Made by a program: the position numbers and the translations under genes. Below are positions 22,087 through 32,346 of a stretch of DNA of 64,000 nucleotides, one piece after another (the stretch's first letter is position 1; every line of letters starts with the position of its first letter). Under the pieces are notes generated by a model. That model was not told where the DNA came from. It saw only the letters and a program-made list of their open reading frames with translations, and ran no database searches. This DNA is from Conchocele bisecta (taxonomy: Eukaryota > Mollusca > Bivalvia > Lucinida > Thyasiridae): positions 22,013,919-22,077,918 of the forward strand of contig CM055279.1 of assembly GCA_029237695.1 (NCBI GenBank), in the 5' to 3' direction.

Positions 22087-22372
22087 TTATCCCGTCAACA
22101 CAGTGCGTATGTGCCGTGAAACACGGTGCAGTGAAACATGTTTGATATCCCGTCAATACGACATAATCACTGCGTATGAATATGTGCGGTGGTCGGGATT
22201 ATTTTTGTCATTCTAAAGCCATTTGTAGGTATTGACGGGATAAATGGAATAGTAGGTTAGTGCCGTGAATGGGAAACATATATCTGACGCGGCACGGAAA
22301 TGGGATGTGCTCGGCAGAGCCTCGCCCATCCCGTTTACTAAGCCTTGCCACATATTTTTTCATTTAACGCAT
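22087..22372. mobile_element. Family F composite foldback element, copy 1
   Basis: Two modules. Module a is bounded by TATCCCGTCAACACAGTGCG and TATTGACGGGATAA and contains GCCGTGAAACACGGTGC. Module b runs from AATAGTAGGTTAGTGCCGTG into GGGATGTGCTCGGCAGAGCC and its mirror. The distal end is degraded. Other copies: 27553, 50156, 56670, 63092. Confidence 0.8.
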
Positions 22373-22532
22373 GTTTTATTTGCAGACCATGTCAATGATT
22401 ATTGTTAATTCAACAAAACATTCAAAATCGTCCCGAAAAACTATGAAGCACGACTCACAAGGCCACATCGCCTTCATCTGATCAACCTAATTTAGGAGTT
22501 AAAACGATTTTTGTCGGCAACAAGTGTATTTG

Positions 22533-23065
22533 GCATGTAACGTTATCGTATTATTTCATACAGGCTATATTTCATACAGGCTATATTTCATACAGGCTAT
22601 ATTTCATACAGGCTATATTTCATACAGACTATATTTCATACAGGCTATATTTCATACAGGCTATATTTCATACAGGCTATATTTCATACAGGCTATATTT
22701 CATACAGGCTATATTTCATACAGGCTATATTTCATACAGACTATATTTCATACAGGCTATTTATTTCATACAGGCTATATTTCATACATGCTATATTTCT
22801 ACAGGCTATATTCATACAGCTATATTTCATGACAGGCTATATTTCATACAGGACTATATTTCATAACAGGCTATATTTCATACAAGCTATATTTCATAAC
22901 AGACATCTATTGGTGCTGATGTCGATTTTATGGACCTTGGATTGGGACATTTCCTTATTCGCGATCAGCTGTTGTCAGCTTAACGACACAGGAGCGCAAC
23001 GCAGTTCGGCGACAATACGACTGCTTGACAGCGTACAATACGACAATTTATTGGTGGGTAGCAAC
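22533..23065 (+). mobile_element. Dispersed repeat O, copy 2, with expanded minisatellite
   Basis: Inverted paralogue of 8036-8337. The shared flanks AACGTTATCGTATTAT and GACATCTATTGGTGCTGATG bracket a 16-bp tandem array that is a single unit in the other copy. The right part carries TGTCGTATTG/CAATACGAC blocks also present in copy 1. Confidence 0.8.
22553..22905 (+). repeat. 16-bp minisatellite (TTCATACAGGCTATAT)n, ~22 units
   Basis: Units 1-14 are nearly identical; from ~22760 on, units vary by single-base indels. Forty-eight bases equal three units and sixteen codons, so a 102-codon frame runs through; it is not a gene. Confidence 0.93.
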
Positions 23066-23350
23066 AAAGGTATATAATAATTATAGGTTATTTGATTTGT
23101 ATGTGGATATATGCACGAGTTCCGCAGCGTGCGATATCGCGTGACTTTAGCAATATCGTTGCGCTGTGGAACGAGTGGCATATATCCGCATACAAATCAA
23201 ATAATCATTTTAGTATATACGTAAATAACCCGCAATTTATATGCACCTAAAAAATTATACAAAATATAAACAAAATGAACAAATTAGTGGTGATTTAGAA
23301 GGAACTATTTTGCGCTTTGAAGCGTACTTCCAGCACTGACGAATATGAAC
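23066..23350. other. Inverted repeat region, no gene
   Basis: TTATTTGATTTGTATGTGGA and ATATCCGCATACAAATCAAA (near 23089 and 23184) form an imperfect stem around GCGATATCGCG; it looks like the remainder of the repeat O element. Confidence 0.5.
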
Positions 23351-23445
23351 TTACGAGACGTCATTATGGAAACATATTGACGTCTTGCGCAACGCAAGAC
23401 GTCAATATTTTTGCATAATGACGTCTCGTAAGTGTCAATTGTGTG
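23351..23445. repeat. ~90 bp hairpin
   Basis: CTTACGAGACGTCATTATGG pairs with ATAATGACGTCTCGTAAG, and TTGACGTCTTGCG with CGCAAGACGTCAA. GACGTC occurs four times. Foldback element core, ends not placed. Confidence 0.8.
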
Positions 23446-23580
23446 TCAATGGGAAACGAGTACGTATACAATAAGTCCATATATCGGTTCAGAAGGAGAC
23501 ATCGTTTGCCGACAATGTTGGATAACATAGCGATTTATAGCAAATCTGAGAATCGTTCTTCCATTGATCAATCCTGTAAT

Positions 23581-23896
23581 CAAGGTGCATGATCACGTGG
23601 TTACAACAACAACAACATCGCCCACTCCAAAGTAAGTATTACTTGATATTTTCCTTAACATGCAACGGATTTTGATGAAATATGGCGCAGCAAACGCGTC
23701 TTCATGAGCTGCATTTGGTGGTCCAGGGAGTTTGGCACAGACTTATGTCGTTTTGCGAAGAATCGACACGGAAATCGGCTCCGACACGGAAATCGATTCT
23801 TCGCAAAAACGACAGTAGCTTGGGCGCACATACAGAGACCATCAAATGCAGCTTAACATGACGCGTTTGATGCGCCATATTTGATCATACACCTTG
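23581..23896. mobile_element. MITE family B, copy 2 (GTAAT duplication)
   Basis: Ends CAAGGTGCATGATCACGTGG and TTTGATCATACACCTTG, flanked by GTAAT at 23576-23580 and 23897-23901. The right half has lost its CACGTG segment. The core hairpin is partly rearranged (ACACGGAAATCGGCTCCGAC). Confidence 0.9.
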
Positions 23897-23901
23897 GTAA
23901 T

Positions 23902-24091
23902 GTGGTCAACATACTTCCACCGGGTTTGGAAAGAAATGCTATATGGATACATGTATATATAAACGTACATTTTGTCAGCTAGGATTAAATGACTCAAAAA
24001 CGTGAGAATGGCATTGATGTGTGTTAAGATCACCTCGTTGAACTGTAATTCATAATCGTATTTCACAGACCCGTATATTAGTCTATAAGTA
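23902..24091. other. No gene seen
   Basis: No supported feature. Confidence 0.35.
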
Positions 24092-24432
24092 CAGTCGAAC
24101 CTCCCCGAATGGCCACCTCTCTACAACAACACCCTGTCTGTAACAGTCGATATTTTATATCCCAAATGGATGATTTCCTCTATTTCTAACCCTTAGACTG
24201 CTGAGCACGAACATTGTCGTCTGCTGTTGCTTTTGCCTTCTTTCTCAATAAAAACATTGGAAATGATTATAAAATGTTGCCAAAGCATGTTTTGATGAGA
24301 ATTATCAAAGAAAATAAATAAAAAGCTGACGAAAAAATTTAATTCAACATTAACCTCCCCACAACATCCACCTCTCTACAACAGCCAGTTTTGCGTCTTC
24401 CCATGGGTGGCTGTTGTAGAGAGGTTGCACTG
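24092..24432. mobile_element. pogo/mariner-type element (family P) with nested family Q
   Basis: Ends CAGTCGAACCTCCCCGAATG and GTTGTAGAGAGGTTGCACTG with TA on both sides. Inner CCACCTCTCTACAACA motifs repeat at 24112 and 24367. The middle (24188-24350) carries CCCTTAGACTGCTGAGCACG and AAAACATTGGAAATGATT, which match the family Q element at 14722. Confidence 0.72.
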
Positions 24433-25204
24433 TATGTCTAAATACATAGATGACGACAGTTGGAAGGTGCATGTCTGCGACAGAGCTGAAGATACAGCAC
24501 TGGGGAGGCGTTAAAGACGACCTCAAGATATGAACACGTTCCAGTAATTAGTTCAACGGCTAATGTCCCGCTAGCGATCTAGCTAATCAGGATATAATTT
24601 GGTGGGGTCTTAATTAATAATTCTCCCGGAAGTAAAGCATTGGAATGTAAACCATCTGTCTGTTCCCCGTTTTGCTGCCGACGAACTTGGCTATTAAACA
24701 CATTAAATATAAGTATGTTTTCATCAATAACAAACAAGTCACCCTCCCCCAACTTTTTTATTTTATACCATTCCATCAAATATTGATTTCATTTCGAAAA
24801 AAATATTTTCCTATGGGAAATTAACATGGGGGGGGGGGGGGGGCGTAAAAATAGATTTATTTTTTATTTATGGACCGATTTTCAAAATCTAACTTTTCTT
24901 TTTCTTAGTTATATCATTGCCAAGCTATCTAACAAGATTTCGGAGTCATTTTCCAAATTTGTTCGTGTTTTGACACCTGCTCCAGCTCATTTTCCCTCAT
25001 GTTAAAATCATTTTTTCGCAATAAACTCAATTTTTGATGGAATTTTATCAAATAAAAAAATTGGGGAGAGTGACTTTTTTGTTATTGATGAAACAGTAGC
25101 TATAATTAAATATTGACTAAGTGAAATGTAATGTGTTCAACATGTTCAATTGCCAAAAGTTCGTCGGAAGCAAAACGTGGAAATCGCCAGTGAGCTCGTG
25201 CACC
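24433..25204. other. AT-rich stretch with a G16 run, no gene
   Basis: A run of 16 G lies at 24828-24843. AAATTAACATGGGG here resembles TTAACATGGGGAAAAAGAGG at 53328, and both contexts are AT-rich, so a decayed dispersed repeat is likely. No frame is supported. Confidence 0.45.
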
Positions 25205-25490
25205 TGTATCCGATTCCACCAAACTTGCAAAGTGTACTTATCTTGCTAAGTACAATTTGAGGGAGAAATTTTCACTTTAAGGATACATTTATTATTTTTT
25301 ATTATACTGAATTTATTACATTATCACAGCCAATATAAATTCAGTATAATAATTCTGCATACATGTACTTTTAATCATCAAATATACATGTACATGTTTG
25401 CATTCGTCAGTTCTATATGAAATAATGCATTTCTGGAACAATAAATGATTTCTCCCTCAAAGTATACTTTGCTAGATAAGCTAGATGTCC
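25205..25490. mobile_element. MITE family C, copy 3 (right end truncated)
   Basis: Left end GTATCCGATTCCACCAAACT, internal CTTGCTAAGTACAATTTGAG, the ATTATACTGAATTTATTACA block with half of the central hairpin missing, and CTCCCTCAAAGTATACTTTG before it stops near 25490. Confidence 0.8.
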
Positions 25491-25534
25491 GTCCGTGTCT
25501 TCTTTCGTTTTCAATGAGTGTATATATCCAATTA

Positions 25535-25954
25535 CAAGGTGTATGCTCACGTGGTACTAACAACAACAACAAGTACTGAAATTTCCAGAATCCATCTGAT
25601 TCACAGTACGAATTCTTTTATAGTGTCTTTATTACGTAACCGATTTTGATGAAATATGGCGCATCAAACGCGTCTTGTTAAACTTCATTTGGTGGTCTCT
25701 GTATTTTCGCCCAAACTTCTGTCGTTTTTGCGAAGAATCGATTTCCGTGTCTACCGACACGGAAATCGATTATTCGCAAAAACGACATAAGTCTGTGCCA
25801 AAATCCCTGGACCACCAAATGCAGCTCATGAAAACGCGTTTGCTACGCCATATTTCATCAAACTCCTTTGCATATTAAGAACAATATCACAAATAATTCT
25901 TACTTTGTAGTGGGCGACATTGTTGTAGTTGTAACCACGTGATCATGCACCTTG
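25535..25954. mobile_element. MITE family B, copy 3 (AATTA duplication)
   Basis: Ends CAAGGTGTATGCTCACGTGG and CCACGTGATCATGCACCTTG, flanked by AATTA at 25530-25534 and 25955-25959. The core hairpin GAATCGATTTCCGTGTC pairs with GACACGGAAATCGATT. Confidence 0.92.
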
Positions 25955-26184
25955 AATTAGAAGCCATTAACTACAAATGAAGGTGGCTAACGCCACGTAA
26001 ATCGAAGCATCGTGCTACCTGCATGCGCGAAGTCATTGGTCAAAATTCGGATGGCTATCCTGCGCCGAGCATATGGTACAATTGTCTTTGGTTTTCAAGA
26101 TTATAATCTCAACATGGGATTTACATTTAGCGATTAGACATGAAGACTGGCATGTCGTAAACAACTATTTGCATTGACTGTGTA

Positions 26185-26284
26185 CAGTGGTGTCAGTGTG
26201 TAAGTGCACACACGAACAAACACGACAGGTTGGAACCAACCTGTCGTGTTCGTTCGTGTGTGCACTTTCACGCTGACCCCATTG
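26185..26284. mobile_element. Tc1/mariner-type palindromic MITE (family E, copy 3)
   Basis: 100 bp, TA at 26183-26184 and 26285-26286. The arms differ at a few positions (CAGTGGTGTCAGTGTGTAAG against the mirror of TTTCACGCTGACCCCATTG). Confidence 0.9.
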
Positions 26285-26286
26285 TA

Positions 26287-26989
26287 TATGGTTCACTCGT
26301 GCTCAAACAACATTTGTCAGTACCACGCCCTTAGACAACTTCATTGGAACCATGTTAGCGTGATCATGCTGTCTTTGAAGTTACATGTCTGTTATGCCAT
26401 TTTATGCCATGTTAAGATGTTAGATAGGCGCACGTGCGGACCAGCATTTAGGTAGCTTGGCGGATTCGGTGTACATCCGGTGTCACCGTAGGTTCAGAGA
26501 CAGAATTAGAGGCGGCCACTGGAATAGATAGTACACAGGCGGCTAATGGAATAGATAGTACAAATGCGGCTAACATCCCCACCCACACAATCAGTCGGCT
26601 ATCTAGTTACCATCTCTGGGGTCGGAATTGCAGTCGAATGTCGGGCATATACCTATCAACCGGCACCCTGACCATGCAGAGAAGACGGTGTGTGTATTGC
26701 ATCGTCTATATATATGTGTAATACTGTGTGTGGTATGTTTCGGATGTAAATGTACGATCGGAATATGTATTGCCCCTTTAATACGAATGAACTTACACGT
26801 ATCATTGTATTTTACAGCGATTATAATCATGGAAATGAAATTGGAAGCTGGTAATGAAACATCCCCGGTCTAGTTCAGTCGACAGATCGATCAACAGACG
26901 CGCTGTGTCATGCAACTTAATGTGTGGCTACGGGCTGATTTACAGGCCATTAGAACATGTGTCACCACTGTAGAACCCGACCTTCAAAT
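26287..26989. other. No gene; short minisatellite inside
   Basis: At 26511-26575 a ~28 bp unit (GCGGCTAATGGAATAGATAG followed by TACACAG) is repeated ~2.5 times. Opposed frames of 75-83 codons overlap at 26603-26873 with no motif. Confidence 0.45.
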
Positions 26990-27150
26990 CAATCGAATTT
27001 GTATGGGTTTCTTCGTCATTTATGTCGTATGTTAATGTATGTTCATGACTGCAAAGCGCGCAAATACGTTTTAGAATGGCCATGCGTTTGATTTACAGTG
27101 GAACATCACGAAACATCATATACAGTGGAACATCACCCTGTGTCACCACT
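26990..27150. mobile_element. Family P fragment (pogo/mariner-type)
   Basis: The stretch TGGGTTTCTTCGTCATTTAT through ATACGTTTTAGAATGG recurs in the complete element at 28175-28387. Two stacked ends, TACAGTGGAACATCAC, follow at 27098 and 27122. Confidence 0.7.
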
Positions 27151-27160
27151 GTAGATCATA

Positions 27161-27522
27161 AGGAGCCCCGTAGGGACGTACACTTCTTTTTTATTAATTC
27201 GTTCCCACGAAATAACAATTCGTTTCCTCAATTTAACAATTCGTTCCCACGAAATAACAATTCGTTCCCACGGGAACGAATTGATATATCGTGGGAACGA
27301 ATTATTATATCGTGGGAATGAATTGCTAATTCGAGGGAACGAATTGTTAAATTTAGAAAACGAATTGTCATTTCGTAGGAACGAATTGTTAATTCGAGGG
27401 AACGAATTCTTATATCGTGTGAACGAATTGTTAATTCGAGTGAACGAATTGTTAAATTGAGGGAACGAATGGTTATTTCGTGGGAACGAATTCATAAAAA
27501 AAATTCCTGCATGGCTCCGTAA
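27161..27522. mobile_element. Family D element, copy 3 (repeat orientation flips at the centre)
   Basis: Ends AGGAGCCCCGTAGGGACG and TTCCTGCATGGCTCCGT. TTCGTTCCC-type units run forward from 27198 to ~27278, then the GGGAACGAATT orientation continues to ~27495, making the element an overall palindrome built of tandem units. The 196-codon minus frame is an artefact of the unit. Confidence 0.87.
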
Positions 27523-27552
27523 GATGCCGACCTTCAAATCAATCAATATTAT

Positions 27553-28172
27553 CCCGTATGTGCCGTGAAACACGGTGCTGTGAAACATTTTTGATATCCT
27601 GTCAATACGATTTGGAGATGCGGCTGGGGTTATCTTTTGCAGTTTAAAGCTATTTGTAATGTTGACGGGATAAATTGAATAGTAGGTTAGTGCCGTGAAT
27701 GGGAAAAATATCTGGCGCGGCACGGAAACGAGATGTGCTCGGCAGAGCCTCGCCTATCCCGTTTCCGAAGCCTTGCCAGATATGTTTTCCCATTCACGGC
27801 ATTTTCCTTATTTCTGAACCAAAGTATATGTTGTGACCACTCATTTGAACCGTCTCGGCGAGACGGTTCAAATGAGTGGTCACAACATATACTTCTATGA
27901 GTGGTCACAACATATACTTCTGATGAGAAATAAAGAAATTCTTCAGCCTTGCCGGATATTTTTTCCCATTCACGGCACTAACCTACTATTCTCTATCTAT
28001 TTTCTTTATTTCTGAACCAAAGTATATGTTGTGACCACACATTTGAACCGTCTCGGCGAGACGGTTCAAATGAGTGGTCACAACATATACTTCTGATGAG
28101 AAATAAAGAAATTCTTCAGCCTTGCCGGATATTTTTTCCCATTCACGGCACTAACCTACTATTCTCTATATA
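27553..28172. mobile_element. Family F composite element, copy 2, with duplicated hairpin module
   Basis: Module a is internally deleted (TATCCCGTATGTGCCGTG). Module b (TAGGTTAGTGCCGTGAATGG to its mirror) is complete. Module c, a 71-nt hairpin with 35-bp arms (AGTATATGTTGTGACCACTC and mirror), occurs twice (27823-27893, 28021-28091), with an extra half-arm between them at 27894-27918. Confidence 0.87.
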
Positions 28173-28174
28173 TA

Positions 28175-28387
28175 CGGTGGAACCTCTCTAAACTGAACAC
28201 CATGCACAAATATGATCGTAATTTGATGGGTTTCTTCGTCATTTATCACGCATGTTAATGTATGTTCAGGATTGCAAATCACGCGAATACGTTTTAGAAT
28301 GGTCATGCGCCTGATTTACGGTGGAACATCTCCAAACTGGACACCCTGGGGACGTCCCATGGTGTCTGGTTTAGAGAGGTTTCGCTG
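28175..28387. mobile_element. pogo/mariner-type MITE (family P)
   Basis: Left end CGGTGGAACCTCTCTAAACT with TA before it; right end GTCTGGTTTAGAGAGGTTTC. Interior as at 26990-27100. TA sites and CAGTGGAACCTCTCTAAACC-type ends fit the pogo/Tc1 group; no transposase is present. Confidence 0.8.
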
Positions 28388-28420
28388 TGTGATTAAATAA
28401 AGGATTCGACAAGAGTGTTT

Positions 28421-28870
28421 ATTATGCCCCCGCCACCGAATGGTGTGGGGGCCATATAGTGTTACCGGCGTCCGTACTTACGTACGTACGTAACGTACGT
28501 ACGTACGTACGTCCCGAAACCTTAACGCTCGGGTAAATGGCTTATAATTTCTGTTTCCTTGCTCGGATCTGCTTCACATTTCACACACGCATTGCTCAAA
28601 TAGTCCTCTACCGTCCTGTGACAAATCTACATTCCCCTCGTACCCGCTAAGCCCAGGGTCAAGGTCACAGACTTGGTGCTTTCGAAACCTTAACGCAGAG
28701 GTAAATGGCTTATAATTTATGTTTCCTTGCTCGGATCTGCTTCACATTTCACACACGCATTGCTCCAATGGTCCTCTGACGCCCTGTGACCTTAACGCTC
28801 GGGTAAATGGCTTATAATCAAATATGCCTCGTTTTCTTTGGCTGCCAGCGGGGGCATTCGTGTGCCGACA
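28421..28870 (+). mobile_element. Hairpin-headed dispersed element with (ACGT)n tract
   Basis: TGCCCCCGCCACCGAATGGT forms a hairpin with GTGTGGGGGC. This is followed by ATATAGTGTTACCGGCGTCC and a (TACG)n tract at 28476-28512. Two imperfect direct repeats of ~150 bp follow (TAACGCTCGGGTAAATGGCT at 28528 and the related copy at 28690), ending GCTGCCAGCGGGGGCATTCG. Same design as 4511 and 49711. Confidence 0.7.
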
Positions 28871-29375
28871 GGCCACATTTTTAGTTTATTATGTTATTTA
28901 TTATAGGATGGACAAAAACAGCATATGAAACCGACACAAACGATTGGTGATATGTATTACATAAGCACAGTACATACATTGAATATGCAATGAGCTTAGA
29001 CATGACGAATGCCATGTTTATCAGCGATTTACATTGACTGTGAAAGCTGAATAGATGGTTTACTCATGTACGTACACGTGTACATGTACGTCTTCAGTTT
29101 TGCATGCAATGGGTTATGTGTGTCAGAATTGGGTTATTTCCCATTATAAAAGTAGTAACATTATTACTGATCCTACTGCTTTTTGCAGGGGGCCAAGTGA
29201 TTCTGGTGTGGCGAGGACCTGGCATCAAATCAGGATTATTCTGATTTCAGGGCTGGATATATAGTTCTTTTATTGTAAATATTCAGTTATGAATTTGGTA
29301 TTCCCCCATTTGTTCATGTACTTGAACATGTACATGTACTTGTACAGGTAATATATGGGATGTAGTACTAAACCC
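28871..29375. other. No gene seen
   Basis: ACGTACACGTGTACATGTAC near 29070 and similar GTAC-rich palindromes are present; no frame is supported. Confidence 0.4.
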
Positions 29376-29442
29376 ATTGAACCGGCCTTAAATGACCTTA
29401 GCTGTTGATAGGCCGTTAAACCCCAACAAACAAACAAACAAA
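29376..29442 (+). mobile_element. SINE 3' end fragment
   Basis: GGCCTTAAATGACCTTAGCT, GTTGATAGGCCGTTAAACCC and an AACAAACAAACAAA tail; same 3' end as at 21795 and 33779. Confidence 0.7.
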
Positions 29443-29576
29443 TGTTCTTATTGGTAAGAAAGACAATGTCGTGATACATGTGCATATACATAATTATATA
29501 AATTGTATTGTAACACATATTTGAGATACATGATCAATGTTACAGTACATGTATATTGGCGATGCATGTACCACTA

Positions 29577-30016
29577 CAAGATGTATGATCACGTGGTACT
29601 AACAACAACAACCAGTACTGTGACTTACAGAATCCATCCGATTCAAAGTACGTATTCTTTTATATTGTTCTTATTACGTAACGGATCCTGATGAAATATG
29701 GCGCATCAAACGCGTTTTGTTAAGCTGCATTTGGTGGTCTCGGTACTTTGGCCCAAACTTCTGTCGTTTTTGCGAAGAATCGATGTCCGTGTCAGTAGAC
29801 ACGGAAATCGATTCTTCGCAAAAAACGACATAAGTCTGTGCCGAACTACCTGGACGACCAAATGCAGCCCATGAAGACGCGTTTGCTGCGCCATATTTCA
29901 TTAAAATCCGTTTCATATTAAGGAAAATATCAAATAATACTTACTTTGGAGTGGGCAAGATTTCAACACTTTCAGCCACTGTTGTTGTTGTTATAACCAC
30001 GTGATCATGCACCTTG
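29577..30016. mobile_element. MITE family B, copy 4 (CACTA duplication)
   Basis: Ends CAAGATGTATGATCACGTGG and CCACGTGATCATGCACCTTG, flanked by CACTA at 29572-29576 and 30017-30021. 440 bp, the longest copy, with the complete core hairpin (GCGAAGAATCGATGTCCGTG and mirror). Confidence 0.93.
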
Positions 30017-30119
30017 CACTAGTTCAACTTGGATATGCAACGTTTCGATGTTCATTTACGGCAATATCCATGCGGTTCGCAATTTTCTTCGCGGAAATGT
30101 AATATTAAATGTTTATTAT

Positions 30120-30307
30120 ATGACGACTACTACTAAAATGTTCGTAAGTGCAAAATTATGATAGTCTGTATATTGCACATTAATAACGTTTTCTTCATAT
30201 GCAGCCAATGCTCAATGAATGTAAATCCATCAATTGAAATTTCCAGAAGATTCTAAATTTGCACTTACGAACATTTTAGTCGTACGAAGTTTAGTGAAAC
30301 GGCCCCC
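30120..30307. mobile_element. MITE family A, copy 4 (left end lost)
   Basis: Starts at ACTACTAAAATGTTCGTAAG, has half of the central hairpin (CATATGCAGCCAATGCTCAA), and ends GTGAAACGGCCC followed by CCTGG. Confidence 0.85.
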
Positions 30308-30384
30308 TGGTGAGGGTTTACAATGCTCGCCAGTCACTCAGTGATAGTTGTTTGTACATAATAGTAATACATGTACATGGATAT

Positions 30385-30570
30385 GTTGTGGACTATGGGT
30401 TAGAACACATGACTTCCAATCCGGAGGTTGTGGGTTCAAAACTAGCCTTGGGCATGAAACTAAGTTCATAGTATTCCCATCCCACTGGTCTGTCGGATGA
30501 GACTTTAAACTGTGGTCCCGTCTCTTAGCTGTTTCTGGGACGTTAAACCCTTACACATTCACATTCACTA
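30385..30570 (+). mobile_element. tRNA-derived SINE, Meta-SINE-like
   Basis: A tRNA-like head (ATGGGTTAGAACACATGACT, then a B-box-like GTGGGTTCAAAACTA) is followed by a central block CTGTCGGATGAGACTTTAAA and CTGTGGTCCCGTCTC, which resembles the Meta domain known from bivalve SINEs, then GGGACGTTAAACCC and an ACATTCACATTCAC tail. It is not a functional tRNA gene. Confidence 0.7.
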
Positions 30571-30774
30571 ATACAAAGCGAATCGGGATATATTGTATTA
30601 CTTATAGAAAATGTTCTACATGTAGGTGATAAATAGCTGGTATAAAACTGGTAAAATCCCGTGCGTAATTTGTCGTACTTTATGACATGTCGTATAAAAC
30701 GGCATGCATGTTTTATGTATCCAATAAACGGTAAATGTATCTGTTTAGAAAAGCAATACACAACTACACGGCTC

Positions 30775-31168
30775 CATACATGTATAAGGAATTAGTAATT
30801 GAGTATTTTCACTCCATCAATTCTGAAGCAATTGGATATTTCAAAATTTTAATTGGGTAAAATAAAATCACACTACAGCTTACACATCAACAGACAGCAA
30901 TTATTGAATAGTTTGCTTAGAAATGAAAACATGTCTTGGCATTTCATTAGAAATTGTCTCCTTGGAGACAATTCTAATGAAATACCAAGATGTGTTTTCA
31001 TAGAAAATAAGAAAAATATGCTATATTTGTGGTATGTTTATTGTTTTCTGCAGCATGATAAACGTACCACACAATTTGTATTGCTTTTTGATACTCGCTA
31101 CTTCTGATTTCAATTGGGTTTTTGGCAATTTTAATTGGGTATTTAAGTAAATACGCCGCTTATCTGGA
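30775..31168. mobile_element. Degraded hAT-like MITE (family R, copy 2) with central hairpin
   Basis: Right end GCTTATCTGGAGCCCTGC matches the end of the element at 11519-11810; the left end is poorly preserved. Centre 30917-31010: AATGAAAACATGTCTTGGCA and TTTCATTAGAAATTGTCTCC pair with their mirrors. AATTTTAATTGGGTA repeats occur near both ends. Confidence 0.6.
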
Positions 31169-31642
31169 GCCCTGCAACTAAACAGTTAGATCACGCTATC
31201 CGTATTTGTATCATCGGTTTCCATGAAATATCTGAAACTCTACATATTAGGTATTGATTACCAATTCATTTGTCATCTTATGTTTGTGTAACCGACATCA
31301 TCGGCCCATAAGATCTGCATACTGACATACCCGGTATTATTATATGACTAAGTATTTCAGTGATTCTCATTGGCCGAAACACGGCCACGTGAGTATCTAC
31401 AAATTGAATGCATACCTCTGAACGGTTTGTTTACACGAATAAGCACTATCGGACCGCAAAGACCAGTCCGAGATGTGTTTTATTCATGTAAACAAAGATA
31501 TTGTTCATCTCCTTAGAGCGCATGCGTAAATCTGACACCGATCAAATGGATCACATGACCGACATGTTAGTGACTATTCCTGATTTTCTGAATATTCGTG
31601 GTAAGAGTCATATAATAAAAGACGTATAGTATTTTGAGTCGG
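31169..31642. other. No gene; inverted repeat at 31428-31496
   Basis: GTTTGTTTACACGAATAA pairs with TTATTCATGTAAACAAAGAT around GGACCGCAAAGACCAGTCC. Nothing coding was seen. Confidence 0.5.
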
Positions 31643-31734
31643 TGTACATGAGAGTTACGGACCTTCGAAAAGTGATGTTCACCGACGCCGTCGGTGAACA
31701 TCACTTTTCGAAGGTCCGTAACTCTTATGTACAC
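31643..31734. repeat. ~92 bp near-perfect hairpin
   Basis: GTGTACATGAGAGTTACGGA and CCTTCGAAAAGTGATGTTCA, then CCGACG, are mirrored exactly except one position. Probably the core of a foldback element whose outer parts include GTCATATAATAAAAGACG. Confidence 0.88.
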
Positions 31735-32159
31735 TTCCTCAAAAGACGATAATTGTATAGTGTTACAATTTACACCAGTATACGCCATGATCTATTACAC
31801 TTTCACGGAGTAATAATTTCCCATTGTGTAAATCATGGCACGTATGTGATATGATCAGATGGCGCTTACATGTCATTATTACTTACATATATCAATGTTT
31901 GCCTAGAAATTGCCTGTATTTGCATACAGCAATAACATACACAGTCCACGCTGATACGGCGTGTTTTCCAGTCTGATACTGAAACTTCTAGTCTGATACC
32001 GCCGTTTCCAGTCCGATACCATGTCTCGCGCGCGTAGTAAACCAGTTCCTTTGGGCATGCGCTTTGCGTATGTTTACTTTATCGGCTGCGTACATTTTGA
32101 CAGTTGCCGGGAATTTAAATTTGTAGGCTCTGTATTTCATCATGCAAACATGGATAACG
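31735..32159. other. No gene; short GATACC-type repeats
   Basis: At 31948-32020 CCAGTCTGATAC-like units recur about five times. Overlapping frames (31988-32242 minus, 32021-32206 plus) have no motif. Confidence 0.4.
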
Positions 32160-32346
32160 GTATTTATTATATACCTACCCATGAAATACATAGTTATACG
32201 ATGTAAATAAAAGTCATATGTTCTTATCGATGAAATAAACAACTTCCGGTGAAAAAACGACTACTTCCGCTATCTATATTCATAACGCGCATCTGCAGTG
32301 CCGGACTGCAAATAGGCTGCAAATACACATTCATTACCGTATACAG
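32160..32346 (-). repeat. Dispersed repeat H, copy 2 (inverted)
   Basis: The reverse complement matches 39020-39150 (TTTCATGGGTAGGTATATAA block) and 5168-5287 (CGGAAGTAGTCG, TGCAGTCCGGCACTGCAG). This copy joins both halves, so it is the most complete of the three. Confidence 0.72.

Noticed and set aside
22553..22905. 102-codon frame through the 16-bp array
   Set aside because: Pure tandem repeat; the paralogue at 8036-8337 has only one unit and no frame.
27133..27723. 196-codon minus-strand frame with Asn-Ser-Phe-Pro-Arg repeats
   Set aside because: Translation of family D units running into family F; no independent coding signal.
30400..30460. tRNA gene candidate
   Set aside because: A B-box-like motif is present but no cloverleaf can be drawn; it is the head of a SINE.
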